Of a DNA stretch of 63,875 nucleotides, positions 15,231-24,907 are shown piece by piece (position 1 is the first letter of the stretch; each line of letters begins with the position of its first letter). The notes beneath the pieces were generated by a model. It was not told the DNA's origin, did no database searches, and was given only the letters and a program-made list of their open reading frames with translations. The position numbers and the translations under genes are program-made. The stretch comes from an uncultured Verrucomicrobiota bacterium (lineage in GTDB: Bacteria > Verrucomicrobiota > Kiritimatiellia > CAIQIC01 > Lenti-01): NCBI GenBank assembly GCA_937860055.1, contig CALMBO010000003.1, forward strand, positions 1-63,875, written 5' to 3'.

Positions 15231-17645
15231 TCAGGGGACGGGCCGGGTGATGCCTTGGCGGAGGGCGGGGAGGGTTTCGTCGCGGAGGGTGCCGGAGAGG
15301 GAGAAGAGCAGGAAGCCGGGGCAGCCGGCCTGGCGGGCGAGGGAAACCTGGCGGGCGACCTGGGCGGGGTCGAGGCGGGACTCGTCGGCGGTGACGCCGA
15401 TGCCGGGGAGGATGCGTCCGGCGCCTCCGGGGGCCGAGACCTGCGTGCGCACGAGGCTGGCGAATTCGGAGGAGGATTCGGTGTAGTCCATGGGCGTGAG
15501 GAAATCGACGGTGCCGGCGCGGAGCCAGTCGGGCCAGTACTGGGCGATGTTGCCGCCGTCGGGGGCGGCGGAGCCGTAGACGGCGGCGGAGAGCTTCACG
15601 TTGGGATTAACGCGGCGCAGGGTGGCGCGGATATCGGCGACGAGGCGGGTGATGTCGGCCGTGCGCCAGCGGCGGAACTCGGTGTGGCGCTTGCCGCCGG
15701 CCTTGACCTCGGCGGGCCAGGCCTTGCATTTTTTGCGCGTATCGGATTCGAAGCGGGCGCGGGTGGAGGGCGAGTAGCAGCTTTGCGAGTCGGGGAGGCG
15801 GATGTAGTCGAGATGGATGCCGTCGATGCCGGGGTAGTTGCGGGCGATCTCCTCGATGACGGCGAGGACGAGGGCGCGGTTGGCGTTGTGGTGGGGGCTG
15901 AGCCATGGGCGCGTGGCGCCGGTGTCGGACACTTGGAGGCGGCCTTCCTTCTTCATGCGCTCGATGAATTCGGGCGGGGCGCCGTCGAGTTTCCAGAGGA
16001 CGAGCCAGACATGGAGCTGGAGGCCGTGGGCCTTGGCGGCGGAGAGGGCGGCGGCGATCTGGTCGCCGTAGAGGCGCAGGGTGTTCGAGGCGGGAAGGTA
16101 TTTGGAGGGATAGTGGGCGCATCCGCCCCAGGCCATGTTGGGGAAAAGGGCGGTGACGCCGTTCGCGGCGAGGGTGGAGGCGGTGAAGGTCCAGTCGCCG
16201 GGGATGAAGCCGGTGCCGTCGTGGTCCCAGACGCCGACGAATTCGCCGGGGCGGGGGAGCTGGACGGCGGCGTCGGCGCGGAGGAGGAGCTGGCGCTGGC
16301 GGCGGGCGAGGAGGAGGGCTTCCCGGGGGCGGGCGGCGGCCATGGCGGCGTTGATCTGCGCGGAGAGGGCGGCGGCCTCGTCGATCATGGCGCGGGTTTC
16401 GAGGGGGCGGGCGGCGGCGGGGAGCTGGCGATGGAGTTCGGCGATGGCGTTGGCGAGGCTGGTATAGTCGTTGATGCGGCCGGCGTTCTGGACGGCGCGC
16501 AGGGCGGCGGGCGTCCACAGCGAAGGATCGAGATGGGCGCAGAGGGAGACGAGCAGGTCGCGCTTCGAGGGGATGTCGTCGCCCTTGAGGATGTGGGACA
16601 TCCAGAAGCCGCGCGGGGAGACGGCGATGGCGGGTTCGGGCTGGGGCAGGCCGCGGGCATTCTGCCAATAGGCGACGATGCCGGCGCCGGCGCCGGCGGG
16701 GTAGGCGGGCATGAGGCTGGAGGAATCCTGCCAGATGCGCGGGGGGACGAGCCAGGCGGAGGGATCGCCGAAGACGATGGAGCGCCAGCGGTCGGGGCGC
16801 TCGGCCTTGAGGTAGGGGCCGAGCTTGAAGCCCATGGCGGAGGCGAGGGCGGGGGAGGCGCCGTAGAAGACGCCGAGCTTGCCGCCGCGTTCGAGGAAAC
16901 CGGTGAGCGCCTTGAGCTGGGCGGGCGTGGGATTGGGATTGTAGGGCAGGAGGGCGGCGCCGGCGTTCTTCAGCGCGCCCTTGGCGAGGTCGTCGTCGGT
17001 GACGAGGGCGTGGCCGATGCCGGCTTCGACCAGCATGCGGCTGATGCGTTCGGTGGTGCTGGCGGCGACGGCGCGGGCGCCATCGTCGGGGCAGGAGGTG
17101 GTGCCGCGGACGAGGACGAGCGAGCCTTCGACGGTGGCGAGGCGGCGCAGGACGAGGGCGGTGTCGACCGCGCCCGCGCCTTTCCAGGGGGAGAGGCGGA
17201 TGCCGTCGATCCGGTTCCAGCCGGCGGGCTTGCCTTCGGTGGTGAAATCGGTCTTGGCGTAGACGAGGGTTTGCGAGCCGGGGCTGGAGAGGGGCTTGTT
17301 GGCGACGTACCAGCCGTCGCCGCTCTTGAAGTAGAGACCGAGGGTGCGCAGGGCGGCGGGCTGCGGGCAGGAGACATCCATTTCGAAGGCGACGGCGGCA
17401 GAGAGGTCGAAGGCGACAGCCTTGTCCCAGGCGAAGCGGTCGCTGCCGGAGGAGAAGGGGGCGGGGAAGGCGAGGCCGTCGGGGGCGGGCATTGCGGCGG
17501 GGGATTTCAGGTAGGGTTTCCAGGCGGCGGCGGAGGTGGGGGCGAAGTCCTCGACGAGGCGCGCGGCGGGGGCGGCAAGAGGAACCCCCGGCGCGAACGA
17601 CAGCGTTACGAAGAATAGTGCGCGGATGGGCAAGAAGCGACGCAT
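15231..17645 (-). CDS. Family 10-like glycosyl hydrolase (GHL10/YngK type)
   Basis: 804 aa. A signal peptide (about residues 1-24) is followed by a beta-rich carbohydrate-binding-like region and a ThuA/glutaminase-like segment (GALKNAGAALLPYNPNP, GGKLGVFYG). The C-terminal TIM-barrel belongs to the glycosyl-hydrolase-like 10 family. Barrel hallmarks are GVTALFPNMAWGG, HGLQLHVWLVLWKLD and GIDGIHLDYIRLP near residue 610, plus VDFLTPMDYTES near the end. Members are predicted to cleave cell-surface or environmental glycans, but specificity is mostly unknown. The protein is exported. An AT-rich inverted repeat (17658-17714) lies just upstream of its start. Confidence 0.85.
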   Translation of the reverse strand: MRRFLPIRALFFVTLSFAPGVPLAAPAARLVEDFAPTSAAAWKPYLKSPAAMPAPDGLAFPAPFSSGSDRFAWDKAVAFDLSAAVAFEMDVSCPQPAALRTLGLYFKSGDGWYVANKPLSSPGSQTLVYAKTDFTTEGKPAGWNRIDGIRLSPWKGAGAVDTALVLRRLATVEGSLVLVRGTTSCPDDGARAVAASTTERISRMLVEAGIGHALVTDDDLAKGALKNAGAALLPYNPNPTPAQLKALTGFLERGGKLGVFYGASPALASAMGFKLGPYLKAERPDRWRSIVFGDPSAWLVPPRIWQDSSSLMPAYPAGAGAGIVAYWQNARGLPQPEPAIAVSPRGFWMSHILKGDDIPSKRDLLVSLCAHLDPSLWTPAALRAVQNAGRINDYTSLANAIAELHRQLPAAARPLETRAMIDEAAALSAQINAAMAAARPREALLLARRQRQLLLRADAAVQLPRPGEFVGVWDHDGTGFIPGDWTFTASTLAANGVTALFPNMAWGGCAHYPSKYLPASNTLRLYGDQIAAALSAAKAHGLQLHVWLVLWKLDGAPPEFIERMKKEGRLQVSDTGATRPWLSPHHNANRALVLAVIEEIARNYPGIDGIHLDYIRLPDSQSCYSPSTRARFESDTRKKCKAWPAEVKAGGKRHTEFRRWRTADITRLVADIRATLRRVNPNVKLSAAVYGSAAPDGGNIAQYWPDWLRAGTVDFLTPMDYTESSSEFASLVRTQVSAPGGAGRILPGIGVTADESRLDPAQVARQVSLARQAGCPGFLLFSLSGTLRDETLPALRQGITRPVP

Positions 17646-17657
17646 GGCGGCTCCAAT

Positions 17658-17714
17658 GAAGAATTAAGAATCAAGAATCAAGAATGGCGGAAGTCGCGAA
17701 ATTCTTAATTCTTC
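17658..17714. repeat. AT-rich inverted repeat (second family), locus 3
   Basis: GAAGAATTAAGAAT (17658-17671) pairs perfectly with ATTCTTAATTCTTC (17701-17714); two extra AATCAAGAAT-like units lie in between. It fills the gap between the epimerase stop and the hydrolase start. Its composition differs sharply from its GC-rich surroundings. Confidence 0.85.
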
Positions 17715-17727
17715 TTTCTTCATTGTC

Positions 17728-18669
17728 CTAGATGTTCGCGTGCTGGTTGCGGCGGATGATCTGGTAGCCCTTGATGAGTTCGGCGATGGCCTGCTGGATG
17801 GAGACCTGGGGCTGGTAGCCGGTGGCCTCGATCTTGGCGTTGCTGACGATGTAGTTGCGCTGGTCGGGGTCCTTGCCGACGGGGGCTTCCATGATGGTGA
17901 AGTCGGGGATCTGCTTCTGGATTTCGAGGCAGAGCTCCATCTTGGAGAGGTTGGCGTCGGAGAGGCCGATGTTGTAGGGCTGGCCTTTCATCGCGTCGAA
18001 GTGGTCGAGGGCGTGGCAGAAGGCGCGGGCGACGTCGCGGACGTGGATGTAGTTGCGCTTGAAGTGGGCCTCGAAGAGGACGACGAAGCGGTCGGTGACG
18101 GCGCGGTAGGTGAAGTCGTTGACGAGGAGGTCGAGGCGCATGCGGGGGCTGACGCCGCAGACGGTGGCGAGGCGGAGGGAGATGGCGCCGGCGGCGAGGA
18201 GGGCTTTTTCGAGCTCGACCTTGAGGACGCCGTAGAGGGAGATGGGGTTCATGGGCGTCTCTTCGGTGCAATGGACGCCGGCCTGGCCGACGCCGTAGCC
18301 GGAGTTGGTGGTGGGGGAGATGAAGCGCTGGGCCTTCGAGGCGTTCTGGAGGAGCATGAGGATGGCGTCGAGGTTGATGGAGCGGGCCTCGACGGGCTTC
18401 TGGGCGCAGAGGGGCGCGCCGACGAGGCAGGCCAGCGGCATGATGACATCGGCCTTCTTCAGGAGCGGGAGCATGAGGCGCTCGTCGCGGACGTCGCCGC
18501 GGACGACGGTGAATTTCTCGTTGGCGCAGCAGTCGAGGAGGGAGGTCTGGCCGTAGAGGAAGTTGTCGACGACAGTGACGGCGCAGCCGCGGGCGAGGAG
18601 GGTGGGGGCGAGGATGGAGCCGATGTAGCCGGCGCCGCCAGTGATCAGGACATGGGGGTTGCTGTTCAT
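17728..18669 (-). CDS. NAD-dependent epimerase/dehydratase (extended SDR)
   Basis: 313 aa from ATG 18669. The N-terminal Rossmann motif is GGAGYIGS, with the acidic NAD-ribose residue in VTVVDNF. The catalytic region has Ser/Thr in ISPTTNSGYG and the YxxxK pair in SLYGVLKVE, so the active site is intact. Such proteins act on nucleotide sugars (for example UDP-glucose 4-epimerase or dTDP-sugar dehydratases); the exact substrate is not clear. The C-terminal region (FKRNYIHVRDVARAFCHAL, GQPYNIGLSDANLSK) is typical. Repeat elements flank it on both sides. A TTG start at 18705 is less likely. Confidence 0.88.
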   Translation of the reverse strand: MNSNPHVLITGGAGYIGSILAPTLLARGCAVTVVDNFLYGQTSLLDCCANEKFTVVRGDVRDERLMLPLLKKADVIMPLACLVGAPLCAQKPVEARSINLDAILMLLQNASKAQRFISPTTNSGYGVGQAGVHCTEETPMNPISLYGVLKVELEKALLAAGAISLRLATVCGVSPRMRLDLLVNDFTYRAVTDRFVVLFEAHFKRNYIHVRDVARAFCHALDHFDAMKGQPYNIGLSDANLSKMELCLEIQKQIPDFTIMEAPVGKDPDQRNYIVSNAKIEATGYQPQVSIQQAIAELIKGYQIIRRNQHANI

Positions 18670-18709
18670 GGAGCGAACGGTAGCCGATTTGCCAGGGAGG
18701 GGCAAGAGG

Positions 18710-18788
18710 AAGAGGGTTCAGGGTTCGGGGTTCAGGAGAGAGGGACCCGATCCGGCTTGATCCTGAACCCTGCCCCCTGAACCCTCTT
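18710..18788. repeat. GGGTTCAGG inverted repeat, locus 4
   Basis: Arms 18710-18737 and 18761-18788 are inverted copies matching at about 24 of 28 positions (a 14 bp stem, a 4 bp internal mismatch, a 10 bp stem) around a 23-nt apical segment. The stop codon of the membrane-protein gene lies in the left arm. Confidence 0.9.
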
Positions 18789-19913
18789 GGGCAGCAGCGC
18801 GGTCCAGGCGAGCCAGAAGCAGGCGCAGACGGGGCCGAAGGGGAGATAGCCGGTATAGCCGACGGCGGGCATCTCGAAGAGGTGGAAGCGGTCCAGATAG
18901 GGCACGGCGTACTCCCAATGCGGCGAACTGCCGGAGTTCCACAGTTCCCAGAGGAAGCCGCAGGCCAGCGCGGCGAGGGCGGGGAGGAGGACCGGCGACC
19001 AGTCGCCACGGGGGATGGAATCGAACGGGGACTCCACGCGGGCGAGGCCGAGGGCGCCGGCGAGCAGGGCGAGGGGCGCGACCCAGGTGGCGAAGAAGAG
19101 CGGATCGGGAAACAGCGGGATCAGGAGGAGCAGCAGTGCGCCGAGCGCGGCAAAGACCGGGGCGGCGCGGGGAATGCGCAGGCGCGGCCCGCGGGAAAAG
19201 CGGACGCGCAGGACGGGAAAGCTTTCCAAGGCGGAGTGGATTTCGAAGATGGAGGGCAGGACGGTGGAGAAGCAGAGCGACGAATAGACCAGGTAATGGG
19301 CGGGGCCGAAGTCCATCCGGTCGGGATACCACCAGTTCTGGACGGACCGGTTGAGGAATTCAAAATACCACCACGACAGCGCGGAGACGGGGAACGCCAG
19401 GAGGAAGGCCGGGCGGCGGTCTGAGAAAAGCGACGCGCCCGCGCGGCGGAAGACCCAGCCGTCCAGCGTCAGGATGAATCCGAGCCACAGCGGGAAGAAG
19501 GTGTGCTGTTCGGCGGCGCCGGGGAGATCGAAGCGGCCCCACGCGAGGATCCACGAGGCGAGCATCAGCGCCAAGCCGAGTCTGCCGCGGAGGGGGAAGG
19601 GTCGGGGAGGCGGCACCGGCGGGGAGGACGGGCCGAGTTCGACCACGGGGCAAGCCCGCGGGTTTTCCGAACCGGGGCGGGGCGGCGGGGCGAAGCCGAA
19701 GCGCCGGGGGAAGAGAAAGAGAAGAACGGCGAAAGCGCCGAAGGCCGCGAAAACGGCAAAGACGGGGGCGGAAAACGGGGCATGGAGCGGCTTGTGGTGG
19801 ATCAGCGGCGGGAACGAGAAGAACCCTTCCGGAAACCCCCGCCATCCGCCTCCTGCCAGCGGCAGGACCGCCAGCAGGAGCAGGGCCGATGCAATGACGA
19901 GGCGCTTTCTCAC
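18732..19913 (-). CDS. Multi-pass inner-membrane protein of unknown family
   Basis: 393 aa with about eight hydrophobic segments, starting with a signal-like helix (MRKRLVIASALLLLAVLPLAGG). Conserved-looking aromatic stretches occur in loops: SALSWWYFEFLNRSVQNWWY and CGFLWELWNSGSSPHWEYAV, then HLFEMPAVGYTGYLPFG. The two tryptophan-rich parts look like an internal duplication. I do not recognise the family. The last residues (RVQGAGFRIKPDRVPLS) are encoded by the inverted repeat at 18710-18788, so the natural C-terminus has probably been replaced by repeat sequence. Function cannot be assigned. Confidence 0.75.
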   Translation of the reverse strand: MRKRLVIASALLLLAVLPLAGGGWRGFPEGFFSFPPLIHHKPLHAPFSAPVFAVFAAFGAFAVLLFLFPRRFGFAPPPRPGSENPRACPVVELGPSSPPVPPPRPFPLRGRLGLALMLASWILAWGRFDLPGAAEQHTFFPLWLGFILTLDGWVFRRAGASLFSDRRPAFLLAFPVSALSWWYFEFLNRSVQNWWYPDRMDFGPAHYLVYSSLCFSTVLPSIFEIHSALESFPVLRVRFSRGPRLRIPRAAPVFAALGALLLLLIPLFPDPLFFATWVAPLALLAGALGLARVESPFDSIPRGDWSPVLLPALAALACGFLWELWNSGSSPHWEYAVPYLDRFHLFEMPAVGYTGYLPFGPVCACFWLAWTALLPKRVQGAGFRIKPDRVPLS

Positions 19914-19953
19914 ATCCCCATTCTACCACGGAAAGAGGACGGGGGCCGGCTTC

Positions 19954-21648
19954 TCAATCCGTGGAGGTCTCGCTCATGGCGTAGAGGTAGCGCTTGATCT
20001 TGCCGGTGGAGGTCTTGTTGAACTCCTCCCAGCGGATCTGGACGCGGCGGGGATGCTTGTAGTCGGCCAGGGCGGCGACCTGCTTCTTGACCTCGGCGCG
20101 GAGGCGGGTTTCGATTTCCTGTTCGCTGAACTTTCGCTTTTCGGAGGCCTCGAGGGCGGCGATGCCCTCCTCGTCGGGGACGACGATGACGCCGACCTGT
20201 TCGCCCACGGCCTCTCCCGGCGGGCGGTAGCCGAGGACGACGGATTCGAGGATGAGCGGCGACTGGTTGATCTGGAGCTCGACCTCTTCGGGGTAGATGT
20301 TCTTGCCTTCGCGGTTGACGATGAGGGCCTTCTTGCGGCCGGTGATGAAGACATAGTTGTCGGCGTCGATGTAGCCGAGGTCGCCGGTGAGGAACCAGCC
20401 GTCGCGGAAGACATCTTCGGTGGCGGCGGGGTTGTTGTAGTAGCCCTTCATGATGTTGCCGCCCTTGGCGGCGAGTTCGCCGACGCCTTCGGAATTGGGG
20501 TCGAAGACCTTCATCTCGACGCCGGGCAGGACCTTGCCGCAGGAGCCGGGGCGGATGGGGGCCTCGAAGGGGGAAAGGGTGAGAACCGGGGAGCATTCGG
20601 TGAGGCCGTAGCCTTCGCGGGCCTTGAGGCCGAGGTCTTCGAGCCCCTTGAGCAGAAGGGGGTCGGCGGGGGCGCCGCCGGAGATCATGAGGCGGAGCCT
20701 GCCGCCCAGTTTCTCCATGATGCCCTTGCGGACGGGGTTGCGGATGCCGAAGGTCCAGAGGATGTTGCCCATGCGGTTGGCCTTGAGGCCGGCGATGAGC
20801 TTGTTATAAACCTTTTCCAGGAGGAGGGGGACGGCGAGGACGAGGGTGGGAGAGGTCTCGCGGATGTTTTCGCCGACGGTCCGGAGGCTTTCGACGAAGC
20901 TCATCTGGGTGCCGGAGGCGATGGGGGTGACGAGGCAGGCGGTGAAGGCGAAGGAATGGTGGAGGGGGAGGATGACCATGAAGTTGTCGTCGGGCAGGAT
21001 CTCGATGGCATTGTCAAGCGACTGGAAGTTGGCGGTGAAATTGCCATGGGTGAGCATGGCGCCCTTCTGGCGGCCGGTGGTGCCGGACGTGTAGATGAAG
21101 GAGGCGACGTCGGACTCCTTGGGGTGGTAGCGGTCATAGGCGGCGCCATGGCCGCTGGCGAGGGAGCGGGTTTCGGCCATGGCCTTGTCGAAGTCGTGGA
21201 GCTGGATGCCGCGGGTCTTGCCGTTGTAGAGTTCGGGCTTCTGGTCGCCGAAGAGGATGATGTGGCGGAGATTGGGACACCGGCTGGAGACGTCGAGGAT
21301 GCGGGTTTCGGCGGCGGAATCCATCAGGAGGACGGAGGCGCTGGAGTCGGAAAGGATGTGGGTGACCTCCTGTTCCTGGAGCTTGACGTCGATGGGGACG
21401 GCGGTGGCGGCGATGCCGGTGATGGCATAATGAATGGCGCACCATTCGGGGGAGTTGGCGCCCATGAGGGCGACGCGGTCGCCGGGGCGGATGTGGCAGT
21501 TGCGGGAGAGAATCTCGGCGACATTGCGGACGTTGGCAAGGAATTGGCGGTAGGTGAGGGTCTTCCACTCCCCGTTCCGCTTGAATTTCATGAGGACTTT
21601 ATCGCCGTGCTTTTGCGCGGAACGTTCCAGCGTTTCCTTGAGCGTCAT
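19954..21648 (-). CDS. Long-chain acyl-CoA synthetase (AMP-forming)
   Basis: 564 aa ANL-superfamily ligase that activates a carboxylic acid as acyl-AMP and then acyl-CoA. Core motifs are intact: A3 YTSGTTGRQKGAMLTH, A5 YGLTECSP, A7 GWFLTGDLGYID, A8 GRKKALIVNREGKNIYPEEVE and the catalytic lysine in NKTSTGKIKRYLY. The overall sequence most resembles long-chain fatty-acid-CoA ligases (FadD type) or acyl-ACP ligases. It probably supplies membrane lipid synthesis or fatty-acid recycling. It stands alone between the membrane protein and pnp. A purine-rich GGAGAC lies about 5 bp before the ATG. Confidence 0.92.
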   Translation of the reverse strand: MTLKETLERSAQKHGDKVLMKFKRNGEWKTLTYRQFLANVRNVAEILSRNCHIRPGDRVALMGANSPEWCAIHYAITGIAATAVPIDVKLQEQEVTHILSDSSASVLLMDSAAETRILDVSSRCPNLRHIILFGDQKPELYNGKTRGIQLHDFDKAMAETRSLASGHGAAYDRYHPKESDVASFIYTSGTTGRQKGAMLTHGNFTANFQSLDNAIEILPDDNFMVILPLHHSFAFTACLVTPIASGTQMSFVESLRTVGENIRETSPTLVLAVPLLLEKVYNKLIAGLKANRMGNILWTFGIRNPVRKGIMEKLGGRLRLMISGGAPADPLLLKGLEDLGLKAREGYGLTECSPVLTLSPFEAPIRPGSCGKVLPGVEMKVFDPNSEGVGELAAKGGNIMKGYYNNPAATEDVFRDGWFLTGDLGYIDADNYVFITGRKKALIVNREGKNIYPEEVELQINQSPLILESVVLGYRPPGEAVGEQVGVIVVPDEEGIAALEASEKRKFSEQEIETRLRAEVKKQVAALADYKHPRRVQIRWEEFNKTSTGKIKRYLYAMSETSTD

Positions 21649-21814
21649 GTCAGGTCTCCATCAGGGGCGCCGGGCGCCCGGGTTCATCGGTCTTCACAGC
21701 CAGGGCGGCCGCGGGCGCCACCGTGGGTTGGGCCATCCGAAGGCGATGGCGAAAGGAAAAATCATAGTCCGAAGCCGTCCGAGCCGCAAGGGAAAGGATG
21801 GGGAATGATGGGCA

Positions 21815-21846
21815 ACAAAAAGGCCGCCGGGGCGAACCCGGCGGCC
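21815..21846 (-). terminator. Intrinsic terminator of pnp
   Basis: On the minus strand a GGCCGCCGGG / CCCGGCGGCC stem (21822-21831 with 21837-21846) and 5-nt loop are followed by TTTTTGTTG. It lies 16 bp past the pnp stop. Confidence 0.9.
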
Positions 21847-21862
21847 GGCAGGGGAAGACCGG

Positions 21863-23974
21863 CTACTTCTTGCCTTCGCCCTTTTCGGCCATGGCGGCCT
21901 TGCGGGAGAGGCGGACCTTGCCGTTGTCCTCGACGGAGAGGACCTTGACCCAGATTTCCTCGCCCATCTTGACGACGTCTTCCGTGCGGTTGACGCGGAA
22001 GTCGGCGAGTTCGCTGATGTGGACAAGGCCTTCCTGGCCGGGGAGGAATTCGGCGAAGCAACCGAAATCCTTGATGCCGGTGACGGTGGCGCGATAGATC
22101 TTGCCGACCTCGGCCTCCGCCGTGAGGGACTGCACTTCGCGCAGGGCGGCGTCCAGGTTCTCCTTGTTGCTGGAGAAGATGGAGACCTTGCCGTCGTCCT
22201 CGATGTCGATCTGGGTGCCGGTGGTCTCGGTGATGCGGCGGATGTTCTTGCCGCCGGGGCCGATGAGGGCGCCGATCTTCTCGGGGTTGATGTTGACGAC
22301 GACGATGCGAGGGGCGTAGGGCGAGAGTTCCGGACGCGGGGCGGGCAGGGTGGCCAGCATGGTGTCCAGGATCTTCTGGCGGGCGGCGTGGGCGCGGTCG
22401 AAGGCGCCGGCGACGAGATCCCACTCGAGGCCGCGGATCTTCAGGTCGACCTGGAAGCCGGTGATGCCGTCGCGCGTGCCCGCGACCTTGAAGTCCATGT
22501 CGCCGCAATGGTCTTCGGCGCCGAGGATGTCGGTCAGCAGGACGGGCTTGTGGCCTTCGCCGGTGACGAGGCCGATGGAGATGCCCGCGACGGGCTTCTT
22601 CATGGGGACGCCGGCGTCCATGAGGGCGAGGGTGCCGACGCAGACGGAGGCCATCGAGGACGAGCCGTTGGAGCCCATGATCTCGGAGACGACGCGGACG
22701 GCGTAGGGGTAGTCTTTGGGCACCATCGGCTCGATGGAGCGCTCGGCGAGCGCGCCGTGGCCGATTTCGCGGCGGTTGAGGCCGCCGAGGCGCTTGACTT
22801 CGCCGGTGGAGTAGGGCGGGAAGTTGTAGTGCAGCGTGAAGCGCTTGGTCTTTTCGCCGCCGGTGAGGCCGTCCATTTCCTGTTCGTCCTGGCCGGTGCC
22901 GAGGGTGACGACGGCCATGGCCTGGGTTTCTCCGCGGGAGAACAGGGCCGAGCCGTGCACGCGCGGCAGCAGGGCGACGTCCGCCTGCAGGGGGCGGAGC
23001 TGGTCCATCGCGCGGCCGTCCATGCGCTTGCCCTTCACGAGCACGCCCTGGCGGACGAGGTCGATTTCGACGACGTCGAAGAGCTGCTTGAAGCGGTTTT
23101 CGGTCATGAGTTCTTCGCCGTAGGCTTCCTTCATCTTGGCGAAGGCGGCGTCGAAGACGGCGCGCATCTTGGTCTGGCGCTCGAGCTTCTTGACGGTGAA
23201 GAGGGCTTCCTCGAGGTCGTTGCCGAGGATTTCGCGCAGCTTGGCGAGCTGGCCGGGATCCTGGCCCTTGTCGGCGAACGTCTTGGGGGCGAGGCCCATC
23301 TTGGCGCGCAGTTCGGTCTGGGCGTCGCAGATCTTGACGACGGCCTCGTGGCCGAACTTCATCGCGGCGACCATGTCGGCGTTGTTGATTTCGAGGGCGG
23401 AGCCTTCGATCATCATGGGCAGGTCGCGGCGGCCGACGTAGACGAGGTCGAGGTCGGACGTCTTCATCTGCTCATGGGAGGGATTGAGGACGAACTGGCC
23501 GTTGAGGCGGCCGACGCGCACGGCGCCGAGGGGGCCGAGGAAGGGCAGTTCGCTGAGCATGAGGGCCGCGGAGGCGGCGTTGATGCTGAGGATGTCGCTC
23601 TCGTTCTCGCCGTCGGCGGTCAAGAGGGCGTTGTTGATCTGGACATCGTTGAAGAAGCCTTCCGCGAACAGGGGGCGGATGGGGCGGTCGGTGACGCGGG
23701 CGGTGAGGATTTCCTTCTCGGTGGGGCGGCCTTCACGCTTGAAATAGCCGCCGGGGAAGCGGCCTGCGGCGTAGAAGCGTTCGCGGTATTCGATCTGGAG
23801 CGGGAAAAAGTCGATGCCTTCGCGCGGCTTGGAGGTGGTGGTGACGGCGGAGAAGACCATGGTCTCTCCGAGCTGGCAAGTGGCCTGGCCGGCCGCCTGG
23901 CGGGCCAGCAGGCCCGTTTCGAACGTCATCGTTTTTTCGCCGAGGGCGACGCTGACGGATGTGGTATTCTTCAT
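21863..23974 (-). CDS. pnp: Polyribonucleotide nucleotidyltransferase (PNPase)
   Basis: Phosphorolytic 3'-to-5' exoribonuclease and degradosome component, 703 aa and full length. There are two RNase PH-like domains, the second with active-site [12 protein letters not shown] and [22 protein letters not shown] domain follows ([17 protein letters not shown]), then a C-terminal S1 domain ([22 protein letters not shown]). It follows rpsO, as in many bacteria. The 208 bp gap contains a purine-rich AAG repeat on the transcript strand, and AAGGAAAGA precedes the ATG. PNPase commonly controls its own leader, so this gap is a candidate regulatory site. A strong terminator follows. Confidence 0.97.
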   Translation of the reverse strand: MKNTTSVSVALGEKTMTFETGLLARQAAGQATCQLGETMVFSAVTTTSKPREGIDFFPLQIEYRERFYAAGRFPGGYFKREGRPTEKEILTARVTDRPIRPLFAEGFFNDVQINNALLTADGENESDILSINAASAALMLSELPFLGPLGAVRVGRLNGQFVLNPSHEQMKTSDLDLVYVGRRDLPMMIEGSALEINNADMVAAMKFGHEAVVKICDAQTELRAKMGLAPKTFADKGQDPGQLAKLREILGNDLEEALFTVKKLERQTKMRAVFDAAFAKMKEAYGEELMTENRFKQLFDVVEIDLVRQGVLVKGKRMDGRAMDQLRPLQADVALLPRVHGSALFSRGETQAMAVVTLGTGQDEQEMDGLTGGEKTKRFTLHYNFPPYSTGEVKRLGGLNRREIGHGALAERSIEPMVPKDYPYAVRVVSEIMGSNGSSSMASVCVGTLALMDAGVPMKKPVAGISIGLVTGEGHKPVLLTDILGAEDHCGDMDFKVAGTRDGITGFQVDLKIRGLEWDLVAGAFDRAHAARQKILDTMLATLPAPRPELSPYAPRIVVVNINPEKIGALIGPGGKNIRRITETTGTQIDIEDDGKVSIFSSNKENLDAALREVQSLTAEAEVGKIYRATVTGIKDFGCFAEFLPGQEGLVHISELADFRVNRTEDVVKMGEEIWVKVLSVEDNGKVRLSRKAAMAEKGEGKK

Positions 23975-23992
23975 GGATTCTTTCCTTCTTCG

Positions 23993-24018
23993 CTTCTTCT
24001 TCTTCTTCTTCTTCTTCT
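23993..24018 (+). repeat. CTT trinucleotide repeat in the pnp leader
   Basis: About 8.7 perfect CTT units run from 23993 to 24018. On the pnp transcript this is an AAG repeat about 20-45 nt upstream of the start codon. Confidence 0.9.
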
Positions 24019-24182
24019 GGCTTGCTTGTTACATCGGGAGTGCGCACAGGAGCGCATCGCGGCGGAGATCCGACGCGGCACAATGAAAGGAAAGAGGGAG
24101 ACTCGGTCCGTCCACGGCCGCGGAGGCCGCCAGCGGATGGGGGTCTGCGCTCCCCCGGCGGGGAGGGAGACCCCCGGAGGGA

Positions 24183-24446
24183 CTAGCGGCGCAGGCCGAG
24201 ACGCTCGATCAGCTTCTGGTAGCGGCCGAGTTCCGTGCTGCGGAGATAGTCCAACAGACGGCGGCGCTTGCTGACCATGACGATCAGTCCGCGGCGCGAA
24301 TTGTGGTCGGCCTTGTGGGACTGGAGGTGCGCGGTCAGATCCTGGATCCGCTTGCTCAGCAGGGCCACTTGGACCTCCACAGAGCCAGTATCCTTCACGT
24401 GTTGCTGATATTCCTGCTTGATCGTCGCCTTGACTGAACTATCCAT
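24183..24446 (-). CDS. rpsO: 30S ribosomal protein S15
   Basis: 87 aa, the standard length. S15 binds the central domain of 16S rRNA early in small-subunit assembly. Family sequence is clear: [26 protein letters not shown] helix, the rRNA-binding [11 protein letters not shown] and the end [24 protein letters not shown]. It precedes pnp on the minus strand in the classical rpsO-pnp order. Upstream lies a 461 bp divergent intergenic region shared with the large secreted-protein gene. Confidence 0.97.
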   Translation of the reverse strand: MDSSVKATIKQEYQQHVKDTGSVEVQVALLSKRIQDLTAHLQSHKADHNSRRGLIVMVSKRRRLLDYLRSTELGRYQKLIERLGLRR

Positions 24447-24907
24447 TTGCTTGATTCAACCTTGCTTCTGCTTCTTTTCCGATTAATGAACGCCGGACTA
24501 TAGGGGCGGGGAGGGGAAGGATGCAAGGCCAAAAACAAGAAAGAGGGCCGGAGAAAACCGGTTTCCCGGCCAAAGATCAGGTCGGCGGCAGGACCTTGGC
24601 CGAACGGGAGGCCGGGGTACTTCCGGCCGCCGGGGAAAAACGGGGTGGTTTTCGGATGCCGAAAAAGCATTTGATCGGCCATGGGGCGCCTCCGTGCGCG
24701 TGGATTAACAGGCCGAGCAAAAGCACCGAGGGCTAACACAAAATGAACACCACGGCCGTTGACAGGAAGGGAAGGGGGATACTAGCTTTCTTCCTCTATA
24801 AGGGAGCGCATGGACATTGCGCGGGCTTGTCGGTTCCGTGCAGATGATTTCCGGCGTGTTGTACAGCGGTAGGCAACTGGATTTATAAATCAGCAAAGAG
24901 GTTGGGA
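24447..24907. other. Intergenic region between rpsO and the F5/8-repeat gene
   Basis: These 461 bp separate divergent genes and should carry both promoters. A perfect TTGACA at 24759-24764 faces the plus-strand gene, with a poor TACTAG at 24780-24785 (15 bp spacer). TATAAG occurs at 24797-24802 without a good -35. GAGG at 24899-24902 is a plausible ribosome site for the ATG at 24908. No RNA gene or clear hairpin terminator is evident. Confidence 0.5.

Noticed and set aside
24759..24785. Promoter TTGACA...TACTAG for the F5/8-repeat gene
   Set aside because: The spacer is only 15 bp and the -10 is poor; noted only within the intergenic entry.
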